Assembly: GCF_000402035.1 (NCBI RefSeq)
Contig: NC_021289.1
Span: forward strand, 434,001-498,000
DNA: 64,000 bases
Source: Caballeronia insecticola
GTDB taxonomy: Bacteria; Pseudomonadota; Gammaproteobacteria; Burkholderiales; Burkholderiaceae
Direction: 5' to 3'
Positions 36,802 to 46,495 of this stretch are shown one piece after another. The translations under genes were made by a program, and so were the position numbers. How positions within the stretch are numbered: the stretch's first letter is position 1; each line of letters begins with the position of its first letter. The notes below the pieces were generated by a model. It made no database searches, had not been told where the DNA came from, and saw nothing but the letters and a program-made list of their open reading frames with translations.

Positions 36802-37773
36802 ATGGCGGCGAGCATGGAGGATTCGATCGGAAGCGTGTATGTCGATGCCGCGCATCTCGCGCGCCTCGAATATCGTGCGCGCGGCCTGAGCTTTGTCGCG
36901 CCCGCGCCGGTGTCGAGCATTCTGTCGGGCAGACAGGCATCGCGCATGCGCGGGCGCGGTCTGAACTTCGAAGAGTTGCGCGGCTATCTGCCCGGCGACG
37001 ATATCCGTCATCTCGATTGGCGCGTGACCATGCGCACCGGCAAGCCGCATGTGCGCGTGTACACGGAAGAACGCGACCGTCCCTTGCTCGTGATGGTCGA
37101 TCAGCGCATGAGCATGTTCTTCGGTTCGAGCCGCGAGTTCAAATCGGTCGTCGCGGCAGAGGCCGCAGCGCTTGCCGTGTGGATGGGCTTCACCGCGGGC
37201 GATCGCGTGGGCGGCGTCGTGTTCGGCGACGATGAAGTCGTGCGCGTGCGTCCTTTGCGCAGCCGCGCCCGCATCGACATGTTGTTCGGTGCGATCGCGC
37301 GCATGAACCGCACGCTGGCCGCCGACAGCCCCGCGCGCACGCACTATGCGCAACTGAACCGCGCGCTCGAAGGCGTATTACAGATCGCGGGTCATGATTT
37401 TCTCGTGTGCATCATGAGCGATTTCGCGGGCGCTGATGAGCGCACGCGCCAGCTCTTGCGGCAACTCTCGGCGCATAACGATGTGATCGCCGCGCTCGTC
37501 TTCGATCCCATGTGGCAGCGCATGCCGGAGCATCGCGCGCTGGTGGTGAGCGAAGGGCGCTTGCAGGTGGAATTGCGCATCGAGCACGAACGCGTGCGTG
37601 CACCGCTTGCAAGCCTCTTCAAGGGGCGCGCTGCCGAGATCGCGGATTTGCTGCGCGCGAGCGGCGTGCCGTTGATGGCGCTATCGACGGCTGAGCCTGT
37701 CGTCGATCAGGTGCGCAGACTCTTCGGCGAGCGGCCGCGGCGCGCGCGTCACACAACCGGAAGCGGCATATGA
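36802..37773 (+). CDS. DUF58 protein of the MoxR/Bat operon
   Basis: A 323-residue soluble protein with the DUF58 signature (GRGLNFEELRGYLPGDDIRHLDWRVT, split by RMRGR just before it) and a vWA-like fold: RPLLVMVDQRMSMFF is the metal-site strand. AAAGGAG lies before the ATG. The family always accompanies MoxR in such operons. Its stop overlaps the next start by ATGA, showing translational coupling. Confidence 0.9.
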   Translation: MAASMEDSIGSVYVDAAHLARLEYRARGLSFVAPAPVSSILSGRQASRMRGRGLNFEELRGYLPGDDIRHLDWRVTMRTGKPHVRVYTEERDRPLLVMVDQRMSMFFGSSREFKSVVAAEAAALAVWMGFTAGDRVGGVVFGDDEVVRVRPLRSRARIDMLFGAIARMNRTLAADSPARTHYAQLNRALEGVLQIAGHDFLVCIMSDFAGADERTRQLLRQLSAHNDVIAALVFDPMWQRMPEHRALVVSEGRLQVELRIEHERVRAPLASLFKGRAAEIADLLRASGVPLMALSTAEPVVDQVRRLFGERPRRARHTTGSGI

Positions 37774-38285
37774 ATGCGTCGCTCGTGCCCGCCGATACAC
37801 CCGCCGCATTGCAAGCGTTGCATGAATTGCCGCTGCCCGCGCCGGTTTCGTATGCGCCGCAAACCATCGGATGGATGTTCGTTGCGGTGCTGCTCGTTGC
37901 GCTCGCGCTCGCATGCGCATGGTTGGTTTGGCGACGCTACGAGAAGTCGCGTTATCGACGAGAAGCACTCGCGGAACTCGCGCGCATAGAAGCGCAACTG
38001 AACGACGACGCCACGCGCGCAGCGGCGCTTACGCAGATCGCACCGCTCGTCAAACGCACGGCGCTTGCCGCCACATCGCGCGAACGCGTGGCGGCGTTGA
38101 GCGGCGCGGCATGGCTTGCGTATCTGCGCAAGACACACGGCGCCTTCGATGACGAGAGCGGCGCGCTGCTCTATACGGCAAGCTATACGCCCGATGAAAG
38201 TCTGACGCGCGTGACACGGCAACAGGCGCAGCATCTCGCGCAAGCCGCGCGCGCATGGATCGAGCGTCATCATGTGGAAGTTTGA
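37770..38285 (+). CDS. DUF4381 membrane protein of the MoxR/Bat operon
   Basis: A 171-residue protein with one membrane helix near the N terminus (MFVAVLLVALALACAWLVW) after a Pro-rich segment (LHELPLPAPVSYAPQT), the DUF4381 pattern. The rest is helical and cytoplasmic. It overlaps the preceding gene by 4 bp and the following BatA gene by 14 bp. Function beyond membership of the complex is unknown. Confidence 0.85.
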   Translation: MNASLVPADTPAALQALHELPLPAPVSYAPQTIGWMFVAVLLVALALACAWLVWRRYEKSRYRREALAELARIEAQLNDDATRAAALTQIAPLVKRTALAATSRERVAALSGAAWLAYLRKTHGAFDDESGALLYTASYTPDESLTRVTRQQAQHLAQAARAWIERHHVEV

Positions 38286-39288
38286 ATTCCCTTGGATGTT
38301 CGTTCTGCTGCCGCTGCCCGCGCTGGTGTGGTGGCTCGTGCCCGCGTATCGCACGACATCGTCGGCGGTACGCATGCCGTTCTTTCAGGAGATGGCCGAT
38401 GCCGCCGGAGAAAAGCCCGCGCCCGGCGGCGTGCGTCTGCGCAGCAACTGGCTGCAACGTCTGCTGATGCCATTGCTATGGGTCTTGCTGCTGATCGCGG
38501 CGGCGCGTCCCGTATATGTCGAAGCGCCCGTCACGCGCGACATGCCCGCGCGCGACTTGCTGCTTGCAATCGATCTTTCGCAATCGATGAGCGAGCGCGA
38601 CTTCATCGATGCAGCCACCGGCGAACGCATGGACCGGCTGAGCGCGGTGAAGCACGTAGTCGCCGATTTCATCGCGAAACGCAAAGGCGATCGCATCGGT
38701 CTCGTCGCATTCGGCGATGCCGCTTATCCGCAAGCGCCGCTCACGCTCGATCACGACAGCGTGTTGATGCTGCTCGATGCCATGCGCATCGGCATGGCGG
38801 GACCGCGCACGGCGCTCGGCGATGCCATCGGTCTCGCCGTCAAGCTGATGCAGGACACGCCCGCGCAGGAGAAAGTGCTCGTGCTGCTCACCGACGGTAA
38901 CGACACCGCGAGCGCGATTCCGCCACAACAGGCCGCGCGTATCGCGAAGCGGCATGGCATCGTCGTGCATACGATAGGCATCGGCGATCCGGATACGCAA
39001 GGCGAAGACAAAGTCGATCTCGACGCGCTCGCGCGCATCGCGAAGACCACGGGCGGACGCGCGTTTCATGCGCTCGGACGCGAGCAGGATTTGGCCGCCG
39101 TGTATGCGGACATCGACAAGCTCACGCCCGAAAAGATCAAGCGCGAGATTTATCGTCCGCAGCGCGAGTTCTATTGGGTGCCGCTTGCGCTCGCGGTGTC
39201 GATCCTCACGCTCTATCACGTGCTTGCGTATCTCGCTGCCTTGTTGCGTGCTCCGCGCCGTGCGTCGATGGAAGAGGCGGAGGCCTGA
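38272..39288 (+). CDS. BatA-like von Willebrand factor A membrane protein
   Basis: A 338-residue protein with N-terminal helices (FVLLPLPALVWWLVP, LLMPLLWVLLLIAAARP), a vWA domain and a C-terminal helix. The metal-ion-dependent adhesion site is intact: Asp101-x-Ser103-x-Ser105 in LAIDLSQSM, with the later Thr in GPRTALGD and Asp in LTDGND. The vWA domain lies on one side of the inner membrane between the helices. It overlaps DUF4381 by 14 bp and is followed by BatB after 1 bp. Confidence 0.9.
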   Translation: MWKFEFPWMFVLLPLPALVWWLVPAYRTTSSAVRMPFFQEMADAAGEKPAPGGVRLRSNWLQRLLMPLLWVLLLIAAARPVYVEAPVTRDMPARDLLLAIDLSQSMSERDFIDAATGERMDRLSAVKHVVADFIAKRKGDRIGLVAFGDAAYPQAPLTLDHDSVLMLLDAMRIGMAGPRTALGDAIGLAVKLMQDTPAQEKVLVLLTDGNDTASAIPPQQAARIAKRHGIVVHTIGIGDPDTQGEDKVDLDALARIAKTTGGRAFHALGREQDLAAVYADIDKLTPEKIKREIYRPQREFYWVPLALAVSILTLYHVLAYLAALLRAPRRASMEEAEA

Positions 39289-39289
39289 C

Positions 39290-40867
39290 ATGGCCATCGA
39301 CATCACCGCGTTTCATTTCCTTCGTCCGCTGTGGCTGCTGCTGCTCATTCCCGCGGCGCTGCTGCCCTTTGCGTGGCTGCGTCGCAATGATGTGCGCGCG
39401 CGCTGGCGCAATATCATCGCGCCGCATTTGCTTGCGCATCTGATTGTCGGCGAGAAGACCGCGCGACGCGTTCAGCCGGTTCATGCGCTGGCGGCGCTGA
39501 TTGCGCTCGGCGCGCTGTCCGTCGCGGGGCCGACGTGGCAACAGGAGCGTCCGCCGTTCGATCAGGACAAAGCGCCGCTCGTGATCGTGCTCGAACTCGC
39601 ACGTTCGATGGATGCCGCCGATATCGCGCCGACGCGCATCGAACGCGCAAAACAGAAGGTGCTCGATCTCGCGGCGGCGAGGAAGGGCGCGCGCACGGGG
39701 CTTGTCGTGTTCGCGTCGAGCGCGCATCTCGTCGTGCCGCCGACAGAAGACCCGGCGATGCTCGATCTCTACGTGCCCGCACTCGCGCCCGCGTTGATGC
39801 CGCGCGACGGCAAGAACGCGGCGGACGGTCTCGCGATTGCGGAACGCACGTTGCAGAAGAGCGAAGCGGCGGGCACGATCGTCTTCATGAGCGATGGTTT
39901 CGATGCAAGCCATACCGACGAGTTCTTGCGGATGGCGAAGGCGTCCCGGCATCAGTTGTTATGGCTTGCCGTGGGCACGGAGAACGGCGGCCCGATACGC
40001 GGCGCGAACGGCGAACTCGCAATGGACGATGCGGGCCGTCCGCTCACCGGCACCTTCGATGCCGCCGCGATCCGCGAGATCACGCAAGCGGCGTCGATTC
40101 CGCTGGCAAGCATGCGTGCCGACGATGATGACATCGACTGGGTGCAGCGTCGCGCGCAGGTCTATCTCGAAGCCGCGCAAGAGGCGAAGATCGTGCCGCG
40201 CTGGAAGGAAACGGGCTACTGGCTCGTGCTGCCAATTCTGTTGATCGCGCTCTATTGCTTCAGGCGCGGCTGGACCGTGAAGTGGCTGCCCGTCGTATTA
40301 GTTGCGCTTGCAACTACCGGTGTTCATAACGAAGCGCACGCGGCATCGTTCGAATGGATCGATCTCTTCGCCACGCACGATCAACAAGGACGCTGGAGCT
40401 TCGAGCATGGCGATTACAAACGCGCCGCGCAACGCTTCGACGATCCGTTGTGGAAGGGCCGCGCGCAATATCTCGCGGGCGACTATCCGGATGCGCTCGA
40501 TACCTTCGCGCGACTCGACACGGCGGAGGCGCAGTTCTATATCGGCAATACGCTCGCGCATCTGAAGGATTACGAAGGCGCGGAGAAGGCCTACGACAAC
40601 GCGCTCGCACGCCGCGCCGATTTCCCCGATGCGCGCGCCAACCGCGAGCTGGTGCAAAAGCTCATCAAGGACGAGAAGGAAGGCGACGAATCGACCACGC
40701 TGAAGCCCGATCAGATCGACGTGCAAAAGAAGAAGAGCAAGGACGGCAAGCAAGTGCTCGTGCAGGGGCAGCGTCCGTCGGAGGAAGCGTGGATGCGTAA
40801 TCTGAACACGTCGCCGGCTGCGTTTCTGCATCGACGCTTCGAGCAAGAGGCGGGAGGTGCGCCATGA
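39290..40867 (+). CDS. BatB/BatC-like fusion: vWA domain plus TPR tail
   Basis: A 525-residue protein. N-terminal helices lead to a vWA domain, a third helix (YWLVLPILLIALYCF) and, after a second hydrophobic segment, TPR-like repeats (RWSFEHGDYKRAAQRF, QYLAGDYPDALDTFA, NTLAHLKDYEGAEKAYDNAL) with a charged tail. This joins BatB and BatC functions in one chain. The metal-site motif DxSxS is replaced by Glu102-Leu-Ala-Arg-Ser106, so metal binding is probably lost, unlike BatA next door. The start at 39290 follows GGAGG and the BatA stop. BatD overlaps its end by ATGA. Confidence 0.88.
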   Translation: MAIDITAFHFLRPLWLLLLIPAALLPFAWLRRNDVRARWRNIIAPHLLAHLIVGEKTARRVQPVHALAALIALGALSVAGPTWQQERPPFDQDKAPLVIVLELARSMDAADIAPTRIERAKQKVLDLAAARKGARTGLVVFASSAHLVVPPTEDPAMLDLYVPALAPALMPRDGKNAADGLAIAERTLQKSEAAGTIVFMSDGFDASHTDEFLRMAKASRHQLLWLAVGTENGGPIRGANGELAMDDAGRPLTGTFDAAAIREITQAASIPLASMRADDDDIDWVQRRAQVYLEAAQEAKIVPRWKETGYWLVLPILLIALYCFRRGWTVKWLPVVLVALATTGVHNEAHAASFEWIDLFATHDQQGRWSFEHGDYKRAAQRFDDPLWKGRAQYLAGDYPDALDTFARLDTAEAQFYIGNTLAHLKDYEGAEKAYDNALARRADFPDARANRELVQKLIKDEKEGDESTTLKPDQIDVQKKKSKDGKQVLVQGQRPSEEAWMRNLNTSPAAFLHRRFEQEAGGAP

Positions 40868-42186
40868 TGCGCCGTCTGCTCGCGCTTATGTGTCTGTGCT
40901 TTGCGTGCTCGATCGCATACGCCGACGATGCACCGCGCACCATGCTGCGCGCACATCTCGAACCATCGGGGCCAATCGTTGCGGGTAGCGCGGTGAAGCT
41001 CGTCGTCGATGCGCTCACGACAACCTGGTTCACTGCCGCACCCGACTGGCCGCTCTTCGATCTTCACGATGCCTTCGTCACGTTGCCCGACGACAGCGCG
41101 CAGAACATGAACGAGATCATCGACGGCGTGCGCTGGTTCGGCGTGACGCGCGCCTATCGCATCGTGCCGCGCACATCGGGCACGTTCGATGTGCCCGCGT
41201 TCTCGATCACGCTGCATCCCGGCGGCATCGATACGCCGGTCACGCTGCAGACGCCCGCGCTGCAATTCAGCGCGACGCTGCCGCCCGGCGCGGAAGGCAT
41301 GACGTCGTTTTTCCCCGCGCCGAATCTCACGGCCACGCAACGCGTCGAACCGCAGAACGGGGACATTGAAGTGGGCGGGACCCTCACACGCAGCGTGACG
41401 CAGCGCGCCGACGCAACCGAGTCGATGTTGATCGCGCCCGTGCAGTTCGGCGACATAGACGGCTTGCGGCGCTACGCGAAGCCGCCCGCAACGCGCAATA
41501 TCTCCGAGGATCGAACGGGACTCGTGGCGGGCGAGCGCACCGATACGGTGACGTATGTCGTCAACCGGCGCGGGCGCTATACGTTGCCGCCGCTCGATAT
41601 CGAATGGTGGAACACGACGACGCATCAACGCGAAACAGTTCATCTTCCTGCCATACACTTGACGGCGCACGCGGCTCACGAAAAGCCGCTATGGGAGATT
41701 CCCGCCGATGCGCTCGCAGGCGCGGCCCGCCATACGGTGATCTTTCTCGATGCACGCGATATCGCATATGCGTGCATCATGCTGGCTTTGATCGCGGCGG
41801 GCGTGTGGTTCTATCCGCGCATACGCATGTGGCTCGCGCGCGGTTCGCAATGGTGGGCGGCCGAGCGCAAGAAGCGCGCGGAAGGCGAGTTCGCTGCGTG
41901 GCGCGCATTGCGACGGGCGGTGAATTCTGGCGCGATGCAACGCGTCGTGCCGGCGCTTTATCGCTGGATGGATGCGAACCCGCGCTTTACGCATCCGGCG
42001 CGTATCGACGCAATCGGCCGCGATGAAAATCCGGCGTTGCACGCGCTCGCCGAAGCAGTCGAATCGCATTATGAACACGCGCAGGCGGAGTCGAAAAGCG
42101 TGCGCGTGAAGCTGCATCGGTGGACGCAATGGACGCGTTCCCGCCGCGCGCGAGGCCCCGCCTTGCCGCCGCTCAACGAGGGATGA
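40864..42186 (+). CDS. BatD-like protein
   Basis: A 440-residue exported membrane protein. The signal peptide (LLALMCLCFACSIAYA) precedes Ig-like beta domains (RTMLRAHLEPSGPIVAGSAV, FDVPAFSITLHPGG, YVVNRRGRYTLPPLDIEWWN), then a transmembrane helix (ACIMLALIAAGVWFYP) and a basic cytoplasmic tail. This is the layout of BatD proteins, the last member of MoxR/Bat operons. It overlaps the BatB gene by 4 bp. Confidence 0.87.
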   Translation: MMRRLLALMCLCFACSIAYADDAPRTMLRAHLEPSGPIVAGSAVKLVVDALTTTWFTAAPDWPLFDLHDAFVTLPDDSAQNMNEIIDGVRWFGVTRAYRIVPRTSGTFDVPAFSITLHPGGIDTPVTLQTPALQFSATLPPGAEGMTSFFPAPNLTATQRVEPQNGDIEVGGTLTRSVTQRADATESMLIAPVQFGDIDGLRRYAKPPATRNISEDRTGLVAGERTDTVTYVVNRRGRYTLPPLDIEWWNTTTHQRETVHLPAIHLTAHAAHEKPLWEIPADALAGAARHTVIFLDARDIAYACIMLALIAAGVWFYPRIRMWLARGSQWWAAERKKRAEGEFAAWRALRRAVNSGAMQRVVPALYRWMDANPRFTHPARIDAIGRDENPALHALAEAVESHYEHAQAESKSVRVKLHRWTQWTRSRRARGPALPPLNEG

Positions 42187-42223
42187 AGCAGCACACGATC
42201 ATCGACAACAGGAGGTCACGGCC

Positions 42224-43309
42224 ATGACTCGTCTGATTCAAAAGCTTGCGTGCATCGTCGCGCTTGCATTGCTCTCCACCACGATCGCGCTCGCTTGCAC
42301 GCGCACGTTATATGTTGGCGATAAGGGACTCGTCATCACCGGACGCTCGATGGACTGGTCCGAGGACATGCGCTCGAATCTGTGGGCGATGCCCTCGGGC
42401 ATGGAACGCGATGGCAATGCGGGGGAACGTTCGATCAAGTGGAAATCGAAGTACGGCAGCGTGGTTGTGTCGGGCTACGAGATCGGCACGGTGGATGGCA
42501 TGAACGAACGCGGACTCGTGGCCAATGCGCTTTATCTCGCCGAGACCGACTATGGCAAGCCCGATCCCAAACGTGATGCGATGTCGATCAGTCTGTGGGC
42601 GCAATATGCGCTCGACAACTTCGCGACCGTCGGGCAAGCGGTGTACGTGTTGAGCCGCGAGCCGTTTCAGATCATTGCGCCGCCGCTGCCCAACGGCAAG
42701 CCGCTGTCGATTCATCTCTCGCTCAGCGACGCGCGCGGCGACTCGGCGATCTTCGAATACATTAACGGCAAGCTTGTGATTCATCAGGGCAAGAAGTACA
42801 AGGTCATGACCAACTCGCCGATCTACGACGAGCAGCTTGCCATCGATACATACTGGAGGAGCGTGGGCGGTCAGGGCTTTCTGCCGGGCACCAATCGCGC
42901 GGCGGATCGCTTCGTGCGTGCATCTTTTCTGCTCGACGCGCTTTCCAAGAAAGCCGCACCCGAGTACATGGCGGGCGTGCCGCAGCAGTCGTATGCGTTT
43001 CAGGCTGTGGCGAGCGTCATGAGCCTGATGCGTTCGGTAAGCGTGCCGCTCGGCATCAGCACGCCGGATCAGCCGAATCTTTCGTCGACGATCTGGCGCA
43101 CGGTGTCGGATCAGCAGAACATGGTCTACTACTTCGATTCCGCGACCCGGCCCGACACGTTCTGGGTGTCCCTGAAGAAGCTGAACCTGAACCCGGGCGC
43201 GCCGGTGATGAAGCTGACCATCGACGGCGGGCAGGTTTTTTCGGGGGAAGTCGCGTCGAACTTCGTCAAGACGGCGCCGTTCACCTTCCTGCCGGCGAAG
43301 GCGCCTTGA
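42224..43309 (+). CDS. Secreted linear-amide C-N hydrolase (choloylglycine hydrolase / penicillin V acylase family)
   Basis: A 361-residue Ntn hydrolase. A signal peptide ends exactly before Cys25 (LALACTRTLYVG), which becomes the N-terminal nucleophile after cleavage. The other family residues are Arg and Asp in TGRSMDWSED, then DGMNERGLVANALYLAE and NSPIYDEQ. Gram-negative members cleave penicillin V, bile salts or acyl-homoserine lactones. AGGAGGT stands 8 bp before the ATG. It lies 37 bp after batD and could be cotranscribed, though it is not a standard Bat operon member. Confidence 0.88.
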   Translation: MTRLIQKLACIVALALLSTTIALACTRTLYVGDKGLVITGRSMDWSEDMRSNLWAMPSGMERDGNAGERSIKWKSKYGSVVVSGYEIGTVDGMNERGLVANALYLAETDYGKPDPKRDAMSISLWAQYALDNFATVGQAVYVLSREPFQIIAPPLPNGKPLSIHLSLSDARGDSAIFEYINGKLVIHQGKKYKVMTNSPIYDEQLAIDTYWRSVGGQGFLPGTNRAADRFVRASFLLDALSKKAAPEYMAGVPQQSYAFQAVASVMSLMRSVSVPLGISTPDQPNLSSTIWRTVSDQQNMVYYFDSATRPDTFWVSLKKLNLNPGAPVMKLTIDGGQVFSGEVASNFVKTAPFTFLPAKAP

Positions 43310-43410
43310 GTGGCGCGGCTTTCGCGGCGTTGTGCCGGTCCATCGCGCGAAACGGGGCGAGCGCTTCGCCCGCACAGGTAAAATAGTGTCCTTTTGCCTC
43401 CGGTGAACGC

Positions 43411-44115
43411 GTGCAAGGCTTGAAGCGCACGGCATTGAGCGGCCCGGCGCTCGTCCGCCTGCTGGCACATTTTGCCGATCTCGACATTCACGAACCCGCC
43501 CAGTCGCTCTCGGACCGCCTGAGCCAATGGCTCGGCTGGACCGACGCGATCGCGCTGTCCACCGCGCTCGCCTCGGATCCGCCCGCCATTTCCGGCGCGC
43601 CATTTCCGAAGGGCGGCGAGGAAGCGGCGGGCGCGCGCACGCGGGAGCGTCTCGTGAAAGTCATCACGCACGGCGAGAATGCCGAGAAAGGCATGCGCGG
43701 GCGGCATCGCGCGGCGGTGCAGGCGCCGCCCGATGATGCGCAGATCGAGTACGCAATCTTTCGTCAGCAGTATCTGTCCCTACAACAGACGATGGAGTCC
43801 GACGTCGGCGAATTGCGCGGCCGTCTGCGTGCGGTGATGGCGGCAAAATCGACGGACATGGCGCGTCTCGCCGTCGTCGATGCCGTCATGGAACAGACGT
43901 TCGCCGCACGCGAGCGCAGTCTGCTCGCGCAAGTCCCTGTGCTGCTGGGCCGGCATTTCGAGCAGCGCAAGCGCGCGCATGCACAGAGCATCGATACCGC
44001 CCCCAGCACCTGGCTCGCCGCGTTCCGCAAGGATATGCAGAGCGTATTGCTCGCCGAACTCGAAGTTCGTTTTCAACCGGTCGAAGGCCTGCTCGCGGCT
44101 CTTCGCACTCAGTAA
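43411..44115 (+). CDS. DUF3348 protein, first gene of a predicted motor unit
   Basis: A 234-residue soluble, mostly helical protein. It begins at GTG 43411 with a weak GGTGA site and has no signal or membrane helix. Conserved-looking parts include LSGPALVRLLAHFADLDI near the start and DDAQIEYAIFRQQYLSLQQT, then a helical C-terminal half. I assign DUF3348 from memory of the family in Burkholderiaceae, where it is found with DUF802 and DUF2894. A TAAAAT hexamer 27 bp before the start may be its -10. The next gene starts 10 bp after its stop. Confidence 0.75.
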   Translation: MQGLKRTALSGPALVRLLAHFADLDIHEPAQSLSDRLSQWLGWTDAIALSTALASDPPAISGAPFPKGGEEAAGARTRERLVKVITHGENAEKGMRGRHRAAVQAPPDDAQIEYAIFRQQYLSLQQTMESDVGELRGRLRAVMAAKSTDMARLAVVDAVMEQTFAARERSLLAQVPVLLGRHFEQRKRAHAQSIDTAPSTWLAAFRKDMQSVLLAELEVRFQPVEGLLAALRTQ

Positions 44116-44125
44116 CTGGCACGCT

Positions 44126-46495
44126 ATGCCCCGACATCTGGTGAAAATCGCAGTATTTCTGATCGGCCTCGCGGCGGTGTGCGGCATCGCCATCGGCTAT
44201 ATCGGCTCGAACGCGCTGGCTTTCGTCGTGACCTTGCTGATCGGCGCATGCTATGTCGTCGGCGCGCTGGAACTGAAGCGATTCCAGCAGACGACCGACG
44301 CATTCACGCACTCGCTCGATGCGTTGAAGACCGCGCCGATGAGCCTCGTCGTGTGGATCGACAGCGTGCCGCCAACGCTGCGCCACGCGGTTCGCGCACG
44401 CGTCGAAGGCGAACGCGCCGCGCTGCCGGGGCCCGCGCTCACCCCGTATCTCGTCGGCTTGCTCGTTTTGCTCGGCATGCTCGGCACGCTGCTCGGCATG
44501 GTCGTCACGCTGCATGGCACGGGCGCTGCGCTCGAAAGCGCGACCGATCTCTCCGCGATCCGCGCCTCGCTCGCCGCGCCGGTGACGGGCCTCGGCTTCG
44601 CGTTCGGCACGTCGATCGCGGGTGTGGCGACGTCCGCGATGCTCGGCTTGCTGTCCGCGTTGTGCCGTCGCGAACGACTGCACGCGGCGCACATGCTCGA
44701 CACGAAGATCGCCACCCTATTGCGCGCGTTCACGCAGACGCATCGGCGCGAAGAAGCGTTCAGGCTCATGCAGAAGCAGGCCGAGTTGATGCCGAAACTC
44801 GCCGAACATCTGCACACGATGATGAGCGCCATCGAACAGCAAAGCGCCGTTGCGAACGAACGGCAGATCGCGAATCAGGAAGCGTTTCATGCGAAGACGG
44901 AAACGGCGTATAGGCGGCTGGCGACATCGGTGGAACTGTCGTTGAAGCAGAGCGTTGCCGATAGCGCACGCGCCGCAAGCGCCGCGCTTCAGCCGATCAT
45001 GCAGGCCACGATGGACGGCATCGCGCGCGAGTCGGCCGCGTTGCACGGCAGCGTCGAGCATGCGGTCGCGCGCCAGCTCGACGGCCTGACGACCGGCTTC
45101 GAAGCATCGGCCACGAAGGTCGCGGACATCTGGAATCGTTCGCTCGACGCGCAGCGTGAATCGAACGAGGCGCTTGCCCTCAAGACCGACGCGTCGCTCG
45201 AACGCTTCGCACAGACCTTCGAGACGCGCTCGGCAAATCTCGTCGATGGCATCTCGGTGCAGATGATCGACGTGAAGCAAGGGCTCGAAGCACTCGTCGC
45301 AAAGCATGCACAAGCCAGCGATGCGCATGTCGAACAGATGGCCGCGTCGATGGATCGCTTCGCGCAGACGTTCGATGCGCGTTCGTCGAATCTCGTCGAT
45401 GGCGTGGCCGCGCAAATGCATGACGTCAAGAACGGCATCGAGTCTTTGGTCGCGAAGCAGGATACGTCGATGGAGCGTTTCGCGCAGACCTTTGAGCAAC
45501 GCTCGACGAGCATGATCGACGGCGTTGCCGCGCGCATGGAGCGCGCATCGTCCGGCATGTCCGATGCATGGCGCGACGCGCTCGCGCAGCAAACGCACAC
45601 CGGCGCGCAACTGGCCGCGCAACACGAACAGGCGTTGACGGCGGCATCGGCGAATTTCGAGGAACATGCGGCGTCGTTGTTGCGCTCGATGGATCGCGCG
45701 CACGGCGAGCTTCGCGCCGAACTCACGGCGAATCACGAAGCGCGTCTTGGCGCATGGACCGATGCACTTGCCGCGCTTGCTGCAACGCTGCGCGAGGAAT
45801 GGCACACCACGAGCACGTTCGCCGCAAGCCGTCAGCAGGAAATCTGCGACACGCTCGCGCGCACCGCGAACGACATCTCCGCGCAGAGCGAGGCGCACGC
45901 GAGCGCGACCATCGCGCAGATCGAACAACTGGTGAAGGCGGCATCGGAAGCGCCGAAGGCCGCAGCGGAAGTCATCGCCGAACTGCGTCAGAAGCTCTCC
46001 GATTCCATGGTCCGCGATACCGCCATGCTCGACGAACGCGCGCGTTTGTTGTCCACGCTCGAAACCTTGCTCGATGCGGTGAATCATGCATCGACGGAAC
46101 AGCGAACGGCAGTCGATGCGCTTGTCGCGGGCTCGGCGGATTTGCTCGAGCGTGTGGGCACGCAGTTCACCGGCAAGGTGGAAGCCGAGACGCTCAAATT
46201 GAACGACGTGGCCGCGCAAGTGACCGGCAGCGCCGTCGAAGTGGCGAGCCTGTCCGATGCATTCGGCGCGGCGGTCCAGGCGTTCGGCGCATCGAACGAA
46301 ACGCTCGTCGCGCATCTGGAACGTGTCGAGGCCGCGCTCGACAAGTCGCTCGCACGCAGCGACGAACAGCTTGCGTACTATGTCGCGCAGGCGCGTGAGG
46401 TGATCGATCTGAGCATGATGTCGCAGAAGCAGATCGTCGAGAATCTTCAGCATATCGCGGGGCAGCGCGCAGCGCCCGGAGCGAGGGCGGCATGA
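44126..46495 (+). CDS. DUF802 membrane protein with MotA/TolQ/ZorA-like channel and long helical tail
   Basis: A 789-residue protein. Helices at about 8-25 and 29-47 are followed by a pair at about 107-129 and 155-180 (VLLGMLGTLLGMVVTLHGTG, LGFAFGTSIAGVATSAMLGL). Their small-residue and Gly/Thr pattern is that of MotA, TolQ and ExbB proton channels. About 600 residues of cytoplasmic helical tail follow, including three degenerate tandem repeats (45195-45560) that I equate with DUF802. A MotA-type core with a very long tail is the architecture of ZorA of Zorya defence. The start at 44126 follows the DUF3348 gene by 10 bp. Its last codons overlap the OmpA gene (ATGA). Function is inferred, not shown. 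Confidence 0.8.
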   Translation: MPRHLVKIAVFLIGLAAVCGIAIGYIGSNALAFVVTLLIGACYVVGALELKRFQQTTDAFTHSLDALKTAPMSLVVWIDSVPPTLRHAVRARVEGERAALPGPALTPYLVGLLVLLGMLGTLLGMVVTLHGTGAALESATDLSAIRASLAAPVTGLGFAFGTSIAGVATSAMLGLLSALCRRERLHAAHMLDTKIATLLRAFTQTHRREEAFRLMQKQAELMPKLAEHLHTMMSAIEQQSAVANERQIANQEAFHAKTETAYRRLATSVELSLKQSVADSARAASAALQPIMQATMDGIARESAALHGSVEHAVARQLDGLTTGFEASATKVADIWNRSLDAQRESNEALALKTDASLERFAQTFETRSANLVDGISVQMIDVKQGLEALVAKHAQASDAHVEQMAASMDRFAQTFDARSSNLVDGVAAQMHDVKNGIESLVAKQDTSMERFAQTFEQRSTSMIDGVAARMERASSGMSDAWRDALAQQTHTGAQLAAQHEQALTAASANFEEHAASLLRSMDRAHGELRAELTANHEARLGAWTDALAALAATLREEWHTTSTFAASRQQEICDTLARTANDISAQSEAHASATIAQIEQLVKAASEAPKAAAEVIAELRQKLSDSMVRDTAMLDERARLLSTLETLLDAVNHASTEQRTAVDALVAGSADLLERVGTQFTGKVEAETLKLNDVAAQVTGSAVEVASLSDAFGAAVQAFGASNETLVAHLERVEAALDKSLARSDEQLAYYVAQAREVIDLSMMSQKQIVENLQHIAGQRAAPGARAA
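45195..45560 (+). repeat. Three in-frame tandem repeats in the tail of the motor protein
   Basis: Units share the pattern S-M/L-x-R-F-A-Q-T-F-x-x-R-S followed by N-L-V-D-G-V and D-V-K-x-G-I/L-E. They begin near 45195, 45345 and 45468, so spacings are about 50 and 41 codons. Heptad-like residues suggest a coiled-coil or helical-bundle rod rather than an enzyme. Confidence 0.75.
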
